This document shows, piece after piece, positions 24,319-37,543 of a DNA stretch of 64,000 bases. Under the pieces are notes generated by a model. It searched no databases. It saw only the letters and a program-made list of their open reading frames with translations, and was not told the origin of the DNA. This stretch comes from Ilex aquifolium. Its lineage: Eukaryota > Streptophyta > Magnoliopsida > Aquifoliales > Aquifoliaceae. Location: contig OX637397.1 in the NCBI GenBank assembly GCA_951799425.1, forward strand, positions 11,769,064 through 11,833,063. Reading direction: 5' to 3'. A program made the translations under genes and the position numbers. Position 1 is the first letter of the stretch. Each line of letters starts with the position of its first letter.

Positions 24319-24923
24319 TGATGGGCCAAGCCCAAAGGCCCAACTCATGTTATAAGCCCAGTTTAAATTAAGAGACCGAATTAAGAGAGATCCAGTAAGT
24401 CCAGCCCAAAGTGGTCCACGCCCAGTCGAGCCCATCAGGGTTCAAGGAGCTACATCCGCAAGAGAGCATGCAGGGTCATCCAAGAGTCTTATCCTTGTCG
24501 CCTTGGAAAGAGTCAACGCCCACGTCATCCTTTGACCGAATCTTATGGAGAGCACCACAACTACCTCATCCGTTGAGAAGAAGTCGCCAGCTCCACTAGA
24601 TTAGCCATTTAGTTACTACTGAGCCACCCCAGTCTATTAAGAGACAATTATAAATTGTAAGCCCTGCCAACAATTGGGGGGCAAATCACACTCAGTCGAG
24701 CACAACTCTCTCATCTCTCTTAGCTTGTAATTCTCTGCCCTCCCTGCACACTTGAAGTAATAAAATACTCGGTGACCCTAGCCATTCAAAGTGGATGTAG
24801 GTCACGTTGACCAAACCACTATAAATCCTTGTCTTGCCTGTGTTTCTATCTCTCTCTACTTTACTACTACATTTATTACTGTTTATTTGACAGGTGGTGT
24901 GCAAACCAATTTGTGCATCATCA
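24319..24923 (+). repeat. Right LTR of Tat element T2
   Basis: It begins TGATGGGCC after the polypurine tract cattggggggaaaa and ends GCATCATCA, 605 bp. About 55-60 differences from the left LTR were counted by eye over 549 aligned bases. Confidence 0.87.
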
Positions 24924-25702
24924 AAAGTAGTATTACGATACTTTTATGCAAAACCAAAACCTTGTCTACTTCTTAGGCCATATTGCTACAATTTTGAACA
25001 ACTTAAGATATAATATTAGACTGTTGATTTTTTAGGGTAAGTGAAAATTTCAATAATATTCTGGGGCCAATGTGGTCCTGAATAAAGTTCAAAAAATATA
25101 TACATAATTCCTTTTGTTTTTTTTGACCAAATTGAATTCATTGAGAATTCCGTTAATGATTTTGAGTTGTATTATTTAACACGAGATCGAAGTTTAGGTT
25201 TAGTAGATTTTGGACAAGTCTATCGAATCCGCATGAGTAGTGCAACTTATAACAAATCTCAAGCGGGGGTTCAAAAATCACCCACTATTTTTCTCTTCTG
25301 ATGAGAAATAACAAAATATTTTTACATTCTAACCCTTCTCAAGAAAGGAAGAAAAAATGAGCATGCACTGTAATATTGCTAAAGGGAATTAATTTATCTG
25401 CCATTTCCACCTAGCTAGTGTGAGCAATACCTAGACTTATGAATGTTGAACTTTCAATCCCAAAAAAGGGGGCTAGATTTATTAAGGAATCTTTACAACA
25501 TATAACTTATTCTCACACGTTAATCAATCTCAGAACTGGCTACACAATTCTAACAAGATTATGAAGTATTACTGAACCATATTTGAAAGTCATGGCAAGA
25601 CCCAGTAGGAATCAGCCTGAATGATTTCTTATGGACTGGGAAGAGAAAAATTGAGAAGTATTTGATTCAACGTGGGTGACCAGGGCTTGAAGTCCTGATT
25701 AC

Positions 25703-25790
25703 TAGATAAAGTTTTTTTTTTTTTGGTTCAATTGTAAAGGGTGTTCGGGCCAACTTACGGATGTAAGAGAGATTTGAGATAAGAAACGAA
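25703..25790 (-). mobile_element. Au-SINE-like fragment
   Basis: A T-run is followed by ggttcaattgtaaagggtgttcgggccaactta. This resembles the reversed 3' part of the widespread plant Au SINE (poly-A tail, then a GGCCCGGACACC-type section). A related fragment lies at 30187-30320. No clear target-site duplication was seen. Confidence 0.4.
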
Positions 25791-26295
25791 AGAAAATCTT
25801 AACATAAAAATATATGTGATTCAACGCATCATGTCTATATCGGTAAAACAAAAGTCCGATGAGTTACATATGAGTTGATAGTGTTGATTATTTTATGAAT
25901 ATTACAAGCCATGGCCCGAAAATGTCACTAGTTAAATGTCACATTTAAAAGCCTATTATTCTGCAACATAAGGCGAAAAAAATGGAATTGTAATGCTGGG
26001 ATCTAGGATAGAGATGGGTGATATTTTTTAGTAGGTAAATTAATGCTTCCAACAGTGAAAGAATTGTCTTAAACTCTGAAACAATGATTGTTACGATTCA
26101 TACATAGCATTCGGGATCTCTTCATAAAGAGATTGAAGCAGGCTACCATGAGCCGAATGATCTTCTCTCCAAAACACTCATGTAAATTGGGGAATATCAG
26201 ATGATCTTATGATGTTTCTTATTTGGTCAATAACCGATCAGCCCCTGATGATCCTGGTCTAGCATGTAGGTCTTCGCTATGTGTGATGCAACATC

Positions 26296-26560
26296 TGCAA
26301 GGGCGGAGCAACATAGGGAGGCGGGTGGGCACTTCCCCCCTCGAGTTTTTGAATCCCTCTATTTATGTATTGTTAAGGGATGGTACTCCTGGTTATTTTA
26401 ACACATTTATTCCCTTGATTTTTAGAAATGTTTACAATGGTCCTAATTTTATTTTTTTTCAATTTTTCAGAAATTATTGACCCATTGCACCCCTCCAAAA
26501 AAATAAATGTTTTAGTTTCTGGATTGAGAAAATCAACAAAGTAAATGATGATTTCAACTA
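26296..26560 (+). repeat. Dispersed repeat beginning GGGCGGAGC, copy 1
   Basis: The start GGGCGGAGCAACAT...GGGTGGGCACTT matches the reverse complement of 43525-43586. Such GGCGGAGCC ends border many plant transposon remnants. The internal part is AT-rich without a coding frame. The class is unknown and the right boundary is uncertain. Confidence 0.4.
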
Positions 26561-28009
26561 GATTTCTCAATATAAAATGAATAATAATTTTATCACGAAT
26601 AATGCTGTTCTGTTCATTGAAGAAAATTACTAAAAATTTATTTTATAATCAATTCATTATAGACAGAGTTTGAGATTTGAAATTTGAAATAACATCATAT
26701 TCTATTTTAGTTTGAGATTGAGCTGAAATGTACTAAACATTTGCTATTTTATGATTTTTTTTTTTCATAATTTATTTAAGTAAAAATGTTAAATGGAAAT
26801 TGGTTTTACTCTTTTAATAGTAATTTAATGCTGAATCCTAAAATATTTTTTCATACTTGAAAATGATTTTGTATAAAGCGATGAATTTTTTTTCTTTCGT
26901 CATAGTTTATCCTCTCTAATGTGAAATCTTGACTCGGCCCTTGACCATCATCAGCCTCCTGGCCCGGCTATTTATGACACCATGGTCAAGTGCATTTTGA
27001 AAGTGCTTCACGGGCTTCTAAAATCAATCTTGCTACAGTTTGGTCATGAACTAGAACATGGTCAAGGGACATAAATTTTAGACTTGGCCCAAGATTTCCT
27101 AGAGGCACGATTGTTTTTAGACTGAATCACGCTTCACAGACACGCCATCACCCACTTGCACGACTTTGATATGTGGAAGAAAATGAGGGTTTTGATCGGA
27201 AAAAAAAACTTGCAAAGACTACAAGAAAGGCTTTACTAGATATAGCTGTGAAGGGTATTAATACTATTACGATATATATAATAACATTTCAATATTACGA
27301 GTAGAGTGTTGGTCCCAAATGGATGAAATCATATCAATGGTGATCCGTCGTTATATTGGGATCACATACACACGATGGAGAATTGCCCACAAGCTTCACA
27401 CACAGTAATCACACCATAGGTAAACTATGAGCAGACGAAGAGTAGAAAATGGTCACTATTTTTTATATTTAATATATAAATGTTTTGAATATATATATAT
27501 ATATAGCTCATCCGAGAGATTGCACTACGGTAATACATGATGAGGTAACTATATGTCGAAAATGCCAATTTTACATTGTGCATTATGATATTTACTAGAT
27601 TGGTAGTTGCGTGTATTTATCAGTCGGCAAACCGGACACGGATGACCACGATCCCGACTTTAGTATCACCAGAGGTACCATGACATATTGGTTATAAATT
27701 GAGTTGGAGTGCCTTTCACTGAAATGATATTACATATTTAGGCTCATTCAATTATCCAGGAACAAGAAGATTCAATTGAACGACGAATTATTTCTCTTGT
27801 TTGGGTGCCTTACATGGATGCAACTGTCCCCTATTTTTTGAGATTTGAATGTTTTCAACCTGAATTAATAGGAGAAATATAGTTGCACAACCAAAAAATT
27901 TTATTCAAAGGAGGATTATCCTCCATGAGCTACCACTAGCGTTAAATTTTAGTTGTATAGAATATATGGAAATCCGTATACAAGATGTGTTTTGTTATTA
28001 GTTTTTTTT

Positions 28010-28330
28010 TAGGTTAATAGTATTTTTTGTTCCTAAAGTATACATATTTTAATCAATTTAGTCCTTATTGTATCAATTTTTTCAACTTGGTTTCTAAAAT
28101 ATTTAATTCGTGTCATTATAGTCTCTACATAAACAGACCATTAAGTTTTTCACTGAATGATCACGTGTTGAACGCGTGATATTGTCTAAAAAAATGATAC
28201 AAAATCACTTCCGTCAAAAAACTTGACGGCTTGTCTGATTTGACACGGATTGAATACTTTAAGAATCAAATTGACAAAATTGATACAATAAAAATTAAAC
28301 TAACAAAAAATGCATATTTTAATTGCTGAT
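28010..28330. mobile_element. Foldback (MITE-like) element
   Basis: The left arm (tattgtatcaattttttcaacttgg, ttaattcgtgtca) and the reverse complement of the right arm (tattgtatcaattttgtcaatttga, tcaatccgtgtca) align over about 130 bp on either side of a short centre at about 28190. The element is non-coding and could form a long hairpin. The superfamily is not assigned. Confidence 0.5.
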
Positions 28331-29585
28331 AATTCTATGGACTTAATTACCAAAACTAAAAGTAAAACACGCCTACTCCTACTTGGTCAATAGAACCCCC
28401 TTTCAAGCACAAAGCAAAAACAAAAGATGCATAGAGCATTTGATAAAAATAAAGACATATTTGATCACCATATCATAAGACCCATTGATCCGTTGGTTGC
28501 AGATAATTTAGTGCTCACTTTTAGTGTGTATAGAATTGTTCATTACAAACTCATTTGGTCAAGGATAGAATTGTCAAGTGAGCTCAAATCGCCAACCCCC
28601 CTCCTCCACCAACACTTCAATTAATGGAATAGTTTATTAAAAAAAGATTACAAACAAAGGTGAAATGGTACGATGTAGTTACAACTCAAATTCGAATAAA
28701 ATTCAATCCATTAACAGACGTAGTTACAACTCAACATATCACAAAATTATTCCTGGAAGGCTTGCTTAAATTGACTGGTGCATTGATATAATGCATTCTT
28801 CTCATATGTAAGTACAAAATTAATGAAGTAAAATTACTCATTTACTCTTAGCCAATTCACCCGATGCTCTATTTTATGATCATTCCTTTTTTTTTTTTCC
28901 CCCAAAACTGCAATCTACTACATGTAAAAATTAAATATGTTCATCATGAAAGCATTGATGGGAGCTATTCTCACCTCTAAAATCTCTCTTCACATTAGAT
29001 ATATATTGCTGATTCCCTAAAAATACTTTTCTCGTTTATTTTTCTTCTTAATAGATCTTCTATCAATAACGAGCAATGTCATGGTTACTAAATCATTTAC
29101 CAAATTTTATAGAGTAATGCTACATGAACTTAAAAAATAGACTTAATAATTACAACTATTAATTTCACTTTGGGTCCCAATATTTATTGGGAGCCACTTT
29201 AAGTCCATGTATCATTACTCAATTTTATATCCCAAATTAGTGTGAGTGGTTGGATTAGTGGGGTCCACTAATTTCATCAAACATTCAATGCATAAGATTT
29301 TGATATATTATTTGAGATACAAAATTTGATAAACAAATTTGGACAACATAGTTTTATCCCAAAAAAAAAAATGTATTGGAAGAAATGTCGCTCCTTTTTT
29401 AGAGGGACCCGCTAAATTATAAGATAGTTTCATAAAACTGCTGTGGTTTGTAGAATTTGTATGTAACAATTCATGCTTACTTACTATGTGAGTGAGATAC
29501 CTTTAACATTAAAAACTAATATAGCATGGGGCTTATATTCAGGGGGGTGATATCTACGTTTTTGGGCACTTAGGATGATAACAGG

Positions 29586-30147
29586 TAGGGATGTCTATGG
29601 ACCGGGTTGTCCACGGATCTAGTTATTTGACTTGAAAAAAATAGGCTCAAAGCTCGATAGGTCCAATAGTTAGCCCGCGCAAGTCTGAGTCTAATATTCT
29701 TCAAAACAGGACTTGGGCTTACTCTCAAACCCATTATCTAGCTCGAAACCTAGCCCATTAGCCCACCCACAAAACCTGGCCCATTAGCCCGCCCACCAGC
29801 CTAGCCCAGCCCGCCCACCTAGTCCGTTTGCCCTTCCACCCAATTGTTTGAAAAAAAAAAAACTTGACTATTAAAACGTTGAAATTTTGGTGGCAATATA
29901 TGACTCTACTGTATTTAAATAAAATTATTCATTATTTATTTTTTGTCCATTTGATTCTACTTTTAATTCAAAAATGTAATTTAAAAAAATATTAAGTTGA
30001 AAATATTTTAAATGACATTGTATATATATAAAAAAAGCCTCGCTCAACAAGCCCGTCTGCAAGGCCCGCTTGGTGAGAGGAGGGTTGGGTTGCGGGTAGC
30101 TTATCTCTACTCGAAGCCTAGCCCTGCCCAACCCATAGACACCCCTA
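29586..30147. mobile_element. hAT-like MITE, 562 bp
   Basis: The ends TAGGGATGTCTATGG and CCATAGACACCCCTA are inverted repeats with one mismatch. Flanking 8-mers ataacagg (29578-29585) and ctagcagg (30148-30155) agree at six of eight positions, fitting a degenerate 8-bp hAT duplication. Inside both ends are Pro-codon-like ccca/gccc runs (tagcccattagcccgcccacc). It has no transposase and is non-autonomous. Confidence 0.7.
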
Positions 30148-30186
30148 CTAGCAGGATCCAAATATCAGAATTTATGCAATACAATA

Positions 30187-30320
30187 GATTTTTTTCTTTT
30201 TGGTTTAATGGTCAGGGGTGTCAGGTCAGTTTAGACGCACCTAAACTAATTCTCTCCCCTATCCGATCAAAGACAGGTTATTTACTTCGAGATTAGAGTA
30301 TTCATGAGAGTTGCCAAAAA
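30187..30320 (-). mobile_element. Au-SINE-like element
   Basis: A T-rich run is followed by ggggtgtcaggtcag, then tttagacgcacctaaactaattct, which resembles the reversed Au SINE 3' half with its GTGCGCnnnAGCTGGCCCGGACACC pattern. A possible target duplication aatagat stands at about 30183 and again at about 30324. Confidence 0.45.
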
Positions 30321-30924
30321 TCTAATAGATATTCAAGTTCATTAAAAAGCTCAAGGAATCGGTTCCAGACCCAATATAGCACGAGTTTTATACGTCTACC
30401 AGCTCTTGGCAAGTTTTTCCAACTACCTCACTCTGAATTGACGAAAAAAAATGTGTTTGTTACATAAGGTTATGCTTGTAATCATATACTATTAATCACC
30501 ATAAACCACAGATTGCACAATGAACTGGGTATTTTTCTGTTCGTTGCTAATACTCTTTGGCGACATTTTTTTTACGATAGATCTAAAAAATTAATAGATT
30601 CTTATCAAGAGCAAGAAAAATCATATCTTGCAAGAGTGCAAGTTTGCAGAAATAGGGTTAATTTGAGAATGTATTTAAAAAAAATGATTGCATGAAGAGT
30701 ACCTAGGGATTTCAGGTAACCAAAGATCTAAATCACAAAGAACATAACACCAATTGAACACAAATAATGTTGATCTTCTACAAATAAGACTTACAGACAC
30801 TCTGATGCTAATGCTAGTGAGATTTTATTATAAATCCAAAAAAGTAACAACCATCAATGTTAACTCAAATGCTAGAATGGTAAAATCAAACATGCTATTC
30901 AAACACAACCAAGCCTAGTCTAGG
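30321..30924. other. AT-rich intergenic stretch
   Basis: I see no gene or RNA. The last five bases (CTAGG, 30920-30924) are the left target-site copy of the Tekay-like element. Confidence 0.5.
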
Positions 30925-32809
30925 TGTAACACCCCAAAACACACCCTGGACGGCATTACATTATAAAACATTCATATCATGAGAGCACTAAAATAATCCA
31001 TCAATACATAAGACTTCATTCATCATCCATAAAGTATTTACATCATTATCCAAAAGAATATGCCCAACCATGGCATTTACATCTCAAAAATCAACTAATG
31101 TGGCGCAGCGGAAATAACAAAATAGAACTAGACTTTACAAGGTTCAAAATGAATATCCTAGTCTAGAACAAAAGGAAGTGTCGCTCTAGGCGTCCACCTC
31201 GGGATCCACGCTCCCGCCTACCAGAGTCTCCCAGTGTGCGGGTTCCTCGACTCCCAGCTCTTCCCCGAGAGGGTAATCTGAAAAATGTTAGCGGTAGGGG
31301 GTGAGCACGAAGCTCTGTAGAAAATTTCTCTCAAACCCAAACAAGGTTTAGAAACGTATTTGAAATGGCCGGTCTCATTTTTTTTAACAAAACATAGATA
31401 CATAATTTGAAATAAGGCAGTGACATTTCAACAAGGATCTCAAGTTTAGATAGCAATAGTACTAGAAATGAACTATAATAACCCATTTTAATAAACATCC
31501 ATTTTCAAAATATAAACCATTTCCCACACATTATATAGTATTGTCCTTTCTTGGCATGAGCATCCTTATAAGGAACCTCTCACCCTCAAGGCATCACAAA
31601 CTCAAGCATCCTTATAAGGAACCTCTTGAGGGAAATCACCTACTCTCCTCTCTTGGCATGAGCATCCTTATAAGGAACCTCTCACCCTCAAGGCATCACA
31701 AACTCAAGCATCCTTATAAGGAACCTCTTGAGGAAAATCACATACTCTCCTCTTTTGGCATGAGCATCCTTATAAGGAACCTCTCACCCTCAAGGCATCA
31801 CAAACAACCCAACCAAGCATACCATTCCAATATTGATATCATTTTACAAGCCTCTCTCCAAAATTTCCAAGATATATTATGTAACAATTTCCAAACCAAC
31901 ATAGAAAATACATGAGATCACAATAACATCATTTTTCTACCCAACACAAACAACTACGGTTTTCGAAGTTCATAATAAAGAAGCATTTAAGAAGAAATAC
32001 ATCACTCTCCCAAAAACTAGGGTTTTAAAGCTAGAAACGAGATTTAATGGGTATTAAACCCTAACAATGTAATCTTTGCAAAAAGCCTAAGAGATGATGA
32101 TTCTATAGCATATTTATACCATTGATAGCAAAAACATACATATATAAATACCCTAGCCTCAATGTAAGTGAGTGAGAGAAAACCCCTACCTTATACTCTG
32201 GAAGAAATGTTGGGTTTGAATCTTGGATCGCTTGTGAACCCTTTGTCTTTCCTTTTGATCTTGAGTTTTATCTTTCTCTCTTTCTCTCTAAGGGTTTCTA
32301 GGAGGGTTAGGGTAAGAGGGAGATGAAGAAGTGGGGCAAATGAGGCTAAAGAGGGTGTTTTAAAACACCAAAATCCCGATTTTTACTGTTCGGCGGGCGT
32401 CAGACAGATGATACCGGTACCCAGTACCGGTACAAGAAACCTTCTGGAATCGGGGTACCGGTACCATTCAGTACCGGTACCCAGTACCGGTACCAATTAC
32501 CCAGTTTTGCCTATTTCTTTTGTTTTCCATTTCCAATCCATCCCAAAACTAACCAAATTCATCACACACCTCTCCCACCTATATTTATACACCAAACCTA
32601 TCTAATACAAGTTATAGGACCTAACATTTTATATTTTTACTCACTAAAACTAAATTTCAACTATGATTTTCATTAACATTTTAAATCTTTACTTTTCAAT
32701 TTTTCAAAGTTCAAACCCACTTCAATTCCCCTAACCACATCTTTACAACCATTATTTGATATATCTATATATCTATATGCATATATAAAAGAAAATGCGG
32801 GGTGTTACA
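30925..32809 (-). repeat. 3' LTR of Tekay-like element
   Basis: It is about 99.9% identical to 37560-39444. Inside are about 2.4 tandem units of 102 bp (from 31551) containing CCTTATAAGG, and a cluster of GGTACCGGTACC-type palindromes at 32410-32495. Confidence 0.96.
31551..31815. repeat. 102-bp tandem repeat within LTR (again at 38186-38450)
   Basis: The marker ttggcatgag occurs at 31551, 31653 and 31755, giving a 102-bp period. Each full unit holds two copies of gcatccttataaggaacct. The identical array is present in the other LTR, so it predates insertion. It makes an open frame that is not a gene. Confidence 0.85.
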
Positions 32810-32820
32810 ATCCACCCCCC

Positions 32821-35800
32821 TTAAAGAAAGTTTCGTGCTCGAAACTTACCTCGAGTAGGGAACAAAAAGGGATACTTCTCCCGCATTTCTTGCTCCGGTT
32901 CCCATGTAGCTTCCTCCACCCCATGGTGTTGCCACAAAACTTTCACCAGCTGGATGACTTTGTTGCGAAACTCTTTCTCCTTTGTGTCGAGAATTCTCAC
33001 CGGTTGCTCTTCATATGTTGCTCCGTCTTGGATTTCAATCTCCTCCAAGTTCACGACTGGAGTTGCATCCGAGTGACACCTTCTCAACATGGACACGTGG
33101 AATACATCATGTACTCCGGATAGCTGGGCTGGTAGTCGAAGTTGATACGCCACCTTGCCTATCGCTTTGATTATCTCAAACGGTCCGGTATATCTTGGCG
33201 CTAGCTTCCCCTTCTTGCCGAATCGAAACACGCCCTTCTTGGGTGACACCTTGAGAAATACGTAGTCTCCCACCTTGAATTCTAAGGGTCTTCGTCTGTG
33301 GTCCGCATAGCTCTTCTGTCTACTTTGCGCCGTCCGTAGCCTCTCTCGGATGAGTTGAATCTTCTCCGTAGTTTCTCGAACAATGTCCGGTCCCAACAAA
33401 CTACTCTCACCGGCTTCTAACCAACACGTCGGTGATCGGCATGGTCTTCCATACAATGCTTCATACGGTGCCATCCCAATACTTTCCTGATAGCTGTTGT
33501 TGTAAGCAAACTCCACCAACGGTAAGTGGTCGCTCCAACTCCCCTTGAAGTCCAACACACAAGCCCGCAACATGTCTTCTAGAATCTGGATTACCCTCTC
33601 GGATTGGCCATCTGTTTGGGGATGAAAAGCGGTGCTGAAGTGCAACTCTGTCCCCATAGCTCTTTGAAGACTTTGCCAAAATTGCGCTACGAAACGAGAA
33701 TCACGATCCGACACAATGGATAGTGGCACTCCATGCAATCTCACTATCTCGCGAATATAGAGCTTGCTCAGGGTCTCTAACGTGTTGGTGGTCTTCATCC
33801 CCAAGAAGTGAGCGGACTTGGTGAGTCTATCAACGATGACCCATACGGCATTATGCCCTCGTGAAGTCCGTGGAAAGCCAGATACGAAGTCCATGGTGAT
33901 GTGATCCCAGTTCCACTCTGGGATAGGCAAAGACTGTAGGACTCCTCCTGGCCTTTGGTGCTCAATCTTCACCTGCTGGCACACCGTACATTTTGCCACA
34001 TACTTGGCCACATCTCGCTTCATTCCCCTCCACCAGTATTGACGCTTCATGTCCCTATACATCTTTGTGCTACCGGGGTGGATAGCAAACTTGGAGCGAT
34101 GACACTCTCCAAGTATTTCCTCCTTTAGGGACGAATCATTGGGAACACATAGCTTCTCCCCATATCTCAACTCTCCATTCTTCCAAGACCATCCTTCCAT
34201 CACTTCTCCATTCTCTAATCGGGCTCTAATCAGATCAAGTTCCGCATCCAGGCATTGCAACTCCACCACTCGTTGCATAAGCGTCGATTGAGCTATAAGG
34301 TTGAATATAGAGGGTTGGTATTCCGGTCCATCCACCCATAGATCGTACTCCTCCAATGCATCAATCATTTTCCACCTATTTACTGCAAGAGAATTGATTT
34401 CACCCCGAGACTTCCTGCTAAGAGCGTCGGCAACTACATTGGCCTTCCCCGGATGGTAGTTGAGCGTGAACTCATAATCTTCCAAGTACTCAATCCACCT
34501 TCTCTGCCGGAGATTCAAGTCTTTCTGTGTGAAGATATACTTGAGGCTTTTATGGTCAGAGAACAATTGAAATTTCTCCCCGTATAAATAACATCTCCAC
34601 AACTTAAGAGCAAACACCACCGCAGCTAGCTCCAAGTCGTGTGTGGGATAATTCTGCTCATGCACCTTGAGTTGCCTCGAGCCATAAACCACTACCTTCC
34701 CTCCTTGCATTAGAACGCATCCCAAGCCTCGTAGTGAAGCATCGGTGTAGACATCGTAGCCTTCCCCACTACTCGGAATAATGAGGATAGGTGCCGTCGT
34801 CAACTTCTCCTTCAAGGTGCAGAAAGCTAGTTCACACGCTTGAGTCCACGAAAATTTCTCCCCCTTCTTTGTAAGGCGAGTCATCGGCATCGCAAGCTTG
34901 GAGAATCCTTCCACAAACCTACGATAATAGCCGGCTAACCCCAAGAAACTCCGTACTTCTGTCACATTCTTCGGTGGTTCCCATTTCATCACGGCCTCAA
35001 TCTTTGCGGAATCAACCGCTACTCCCTGCTCGGACACAACATGGCCAAAGAACTTCACTTCCTTCATCCAAAACTCACACTTGCTCATCTTCGCATATAA
35101 CTTATGTTCTCTCAATGCTTGTAGCACCATAGAGAGATGACGAGCATGTTCCTCCTGGGTCTGTGAGTAAACCAATATGTCATCAATAAATACAATGACA
35201 AATTGGTCGAGGTAAGGCCGGAAGACTCTTTGCATCAAGTCCATGAAGGCTGCGGGGGCATTAGTCAATCCGAACGGCATCACCGTATACTCGAAATGAC
35301 CATACCGGGTACAGAAAGCAGTCTTAGGAATATCCTCCTCCTTAATCCGCAACTGATGATACCCCGTGCGAAGATCAATCTTGGAGTAATACTTTGAACC
35401 CTTCAACTGATCAAATAAGTCATCAATTCTCGGCAACGGATACTTATTCTTCACGGTAACCCGATTCAACCTCCGGTAATCCGTGCACAACCGTAGAGTC
35501 TCATCCGTTTTCTTCACAAAGAGGACCGGGGCTCCCCAGGGTGAAGTGCTTAGACGGATAAACCCAATCGCCAACAAATGATCCAGCTGCTTCCTTAGCT
35601 CCTTCAACTCCAAAGGTGCCATACGGTAGGGAGCAATGGATATGGGTTCGGTTCCCGGATAGAGATCGATCTTGAACTCGATTTCCCTATGGGGCGGTAA
35701 TCCGGGTAATTCCTCGGGAAAAACATCTGAAAACTCCGATACAATTAAAACCACATCCGTATGGAGTTTATCCCTGTCATCTCCCATCAAGCTAGCTAAG

Positions 35801-37371
35801 AAATTTAATTGACTTCCCGCTTTCGCTTTTAAAAATCTACTACCCGTAGTAGGAAATGGGTGGAAAGAATCTCGGTTATTCACAAAACTAAAAACGACTC
35901 CTCCCGGTAACTGAAATGTAATTCGTTTGCGGAAACAATCCATTACCGCCCGGAAAGCGGACAACAAGTTCATTCCGAAAATCACATCATACCCCTTTAT
36001 CTCTAAAGCAATCAAATCCACAATCAATTCGTGCTCCCCAATGCGAAGCACGCAATCCTTGCAAACTCGGCTAGTATCTAACCGTTCTCCCGTGGGCAAG
36101 CTAATGTTCATAACATGCTCTAACTTCGCGAAACTCAATCCCAAATCAAGTGCGTATGTCATGCGTACAAATGAGTGTGTTGCACCGGGGTCAAATAATA
36201 TGCGGGCCCAAGAATTATAAATAAGGACGATACCTTCCACAACGGCGTTGGCAATGTCCTCCTCCGGCTGAGTCAAAGCAAATACTCGCCCTTGGTTGGC
36301 GCCGCCGGGGGCGTGAGCTTGTATAGGTCGCTGCGGTACGGGCCTCGGTGGTGATGGTTGGGCTGCTGGTACCTGTCTGGCGGTCTGGATCGGCCCCTGA
36401 GGTGGATAGATTGGGCAATGCATCCGAAGATGTCCCACACCTCCGCATGCAAAGCAGGATCGTGGGATAAAACCGGCTCTAGTCTGAGTGTCTCCCTCTC
36501 CTCGGGCTGTCAAAGGTCGCTGTCCCCCTGTCTGGTCTGGGCGACGGTATGGTGTCGGTCTCTGTGCCCCACTAGTGCTAACACCCGTCCGGATCGGACC
36601 TCCTCTCGAGAAGCCTTGGCGTCGCTGGCTATCCTCTATGTCTCTCTCTACCAGTGCCGCTCTGTCCACCAGGTCCCCTAAATCACGGATCCTGAGAGCT
36701 ACCAACTTCTCCCTAATGATCGGCCTCAGACCCTGCTCGAAGCGCTTGGCCTTGTCGGCCTCAGTAGATATAAATCCCGTAGCATAACGGGAGAGCTCGT
36801 CGAACCGCCTCTCATACTCAGCCACGGTCATACTACCTTATCGTAGTGCAAGAAAGTCCGCCTTCATTCGGTCTCTGACCGATTCAGGGAAGTATTTATC
36901 TTGGAAGAGTTGATCGAATTCTTCCCAAGTGAGTGTGTCGGTGTCCCTTCTCCTCTTTATGGCATCCCACCAATAGTTGGCCTCCCCCTCAAACAGGTAG
37001 GTCGCCAAACCCACTCTCAACTCCTCGGCAACTCCCATGCCGTCACAGATCTTCTTCACTCGGCGGATCCATCTATCCGCCTCCAAAGGATTGGAGCTCC
37101 CTTGGAAGTTGGGTGGTCGTTGTCGTAAGAATTCCCGAAGAGCTATCATCCTTCGGTCTCCGTTCTCATTGCCCGGTACTTGAGCGAGAGGATGAGCTCC
37201 ACCATTGCGGTTGTTGTTACCATTTTGGCTTTGTACCAAAGTGGTGAGCTCCCTCAAGCATTGGTAAATGCCTTGCATGGCATCCGGAGGTGGTGGTGGA
37301 TTGGCTTGACCTCCACGGCCACGCCCACGTCCGCGTCCCCGTCCTTGTTCGCCGCTCATCCTGCACATCAA
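32821..37371 (-). CDS. gag-pol coding region of Tekay-like element
   Basis: Reading on the minus strand, the order is: Arg/Gly-rich N-terminus, gag core ([20 protein letters not shown]), CCHC knuckle ([15 protein letters not shown]), aspartic protease ([10 protein letters not shown]), reverse transcriptase with catalytic [10 protein letters not shown], RNase H ([22 protein letters not shown]), integrase with HHCC section (CTVCQQVK) and core ([25 protein letters not shown]), and a chromodomain-like end. All blocks needed for copying and insertion are recognisable. The region looks nearly whole, with about one break. Confidence 0.93.
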
Positions 37372-37543
37372 TTTACAACTTAGTTTCCTTGATGTGCAAG
37401 ATATAACTAAAGTGCTATGTAGGAGGTCTTAATTTAAATACAAGGCCTATACACAATTTAACTTAATAATTTCCTTCTCCCTAACCCTACATCTCTAGTG
37501 GTAATCCATAACATATAGCTCCCATGTAAGACCTAAAGCCTAG

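Larger units (their letters stand above)
14498..24923 (+). mobile_element. Tat-lineage Ty3/gypsy retrotransposon with antisense accessory frame (family T2)
   Basis: The two LTRs are 14498-15046 and 24319-24923. A primer-binding-type sequence (TTTGGCGCCGTCTATGGG) directly follows the left LTR and a polypurine tract (ggggggaaaa) directly precedes the right one. Between them lie gag, protease, RT, RNase H, a second plant/archaeal-type RNase H and integrase on the plus strand, then about 3 kb with minus-strand accessory frames. A second RNase H and antisense extra frames are hallmarks of the Tat lineage. The LTRs differ at roughly a tenth of positions, making this the oldest of the LTR elements in the window for which both LTRs can be compared. 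It is a broken fossil with on the order of ten or more breaks. Confidence 0.88.
24924..29577. other. AT-rich intergenic region
   Basis: No gene with a supportable open frame was found. Recognisable contents are a SINE-like fragment (25703-25790), a dispersed repeat starting with GGGCGGAGC (from 26296), an (AT)n run at 27490-27506, and a foldback element (28010-28330), each listed separately. The remainder is low-complexity AT-rich sequence with poly-T runs. Confidence 0.6.

Noticed and set aside
27590-27700. Stretch translating to CVYLSVGKPDTDDHDPDFS
   Set aside because: Short and surrounded by stops; I could not tie it to any family.
31541-31915. Open frame of 124 residues with repeated SILIRNLSPSRHH, again at 38176-38550
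   Set aside because: It is a translation of the 102-bp tandem repeat in the LTRs of the Tekay-like element, not a gene.
32890-37383. Several plus-strand open frames across the Tekay-like element
   Set aside because: They are shadows of the minus-strand gag-pol region.
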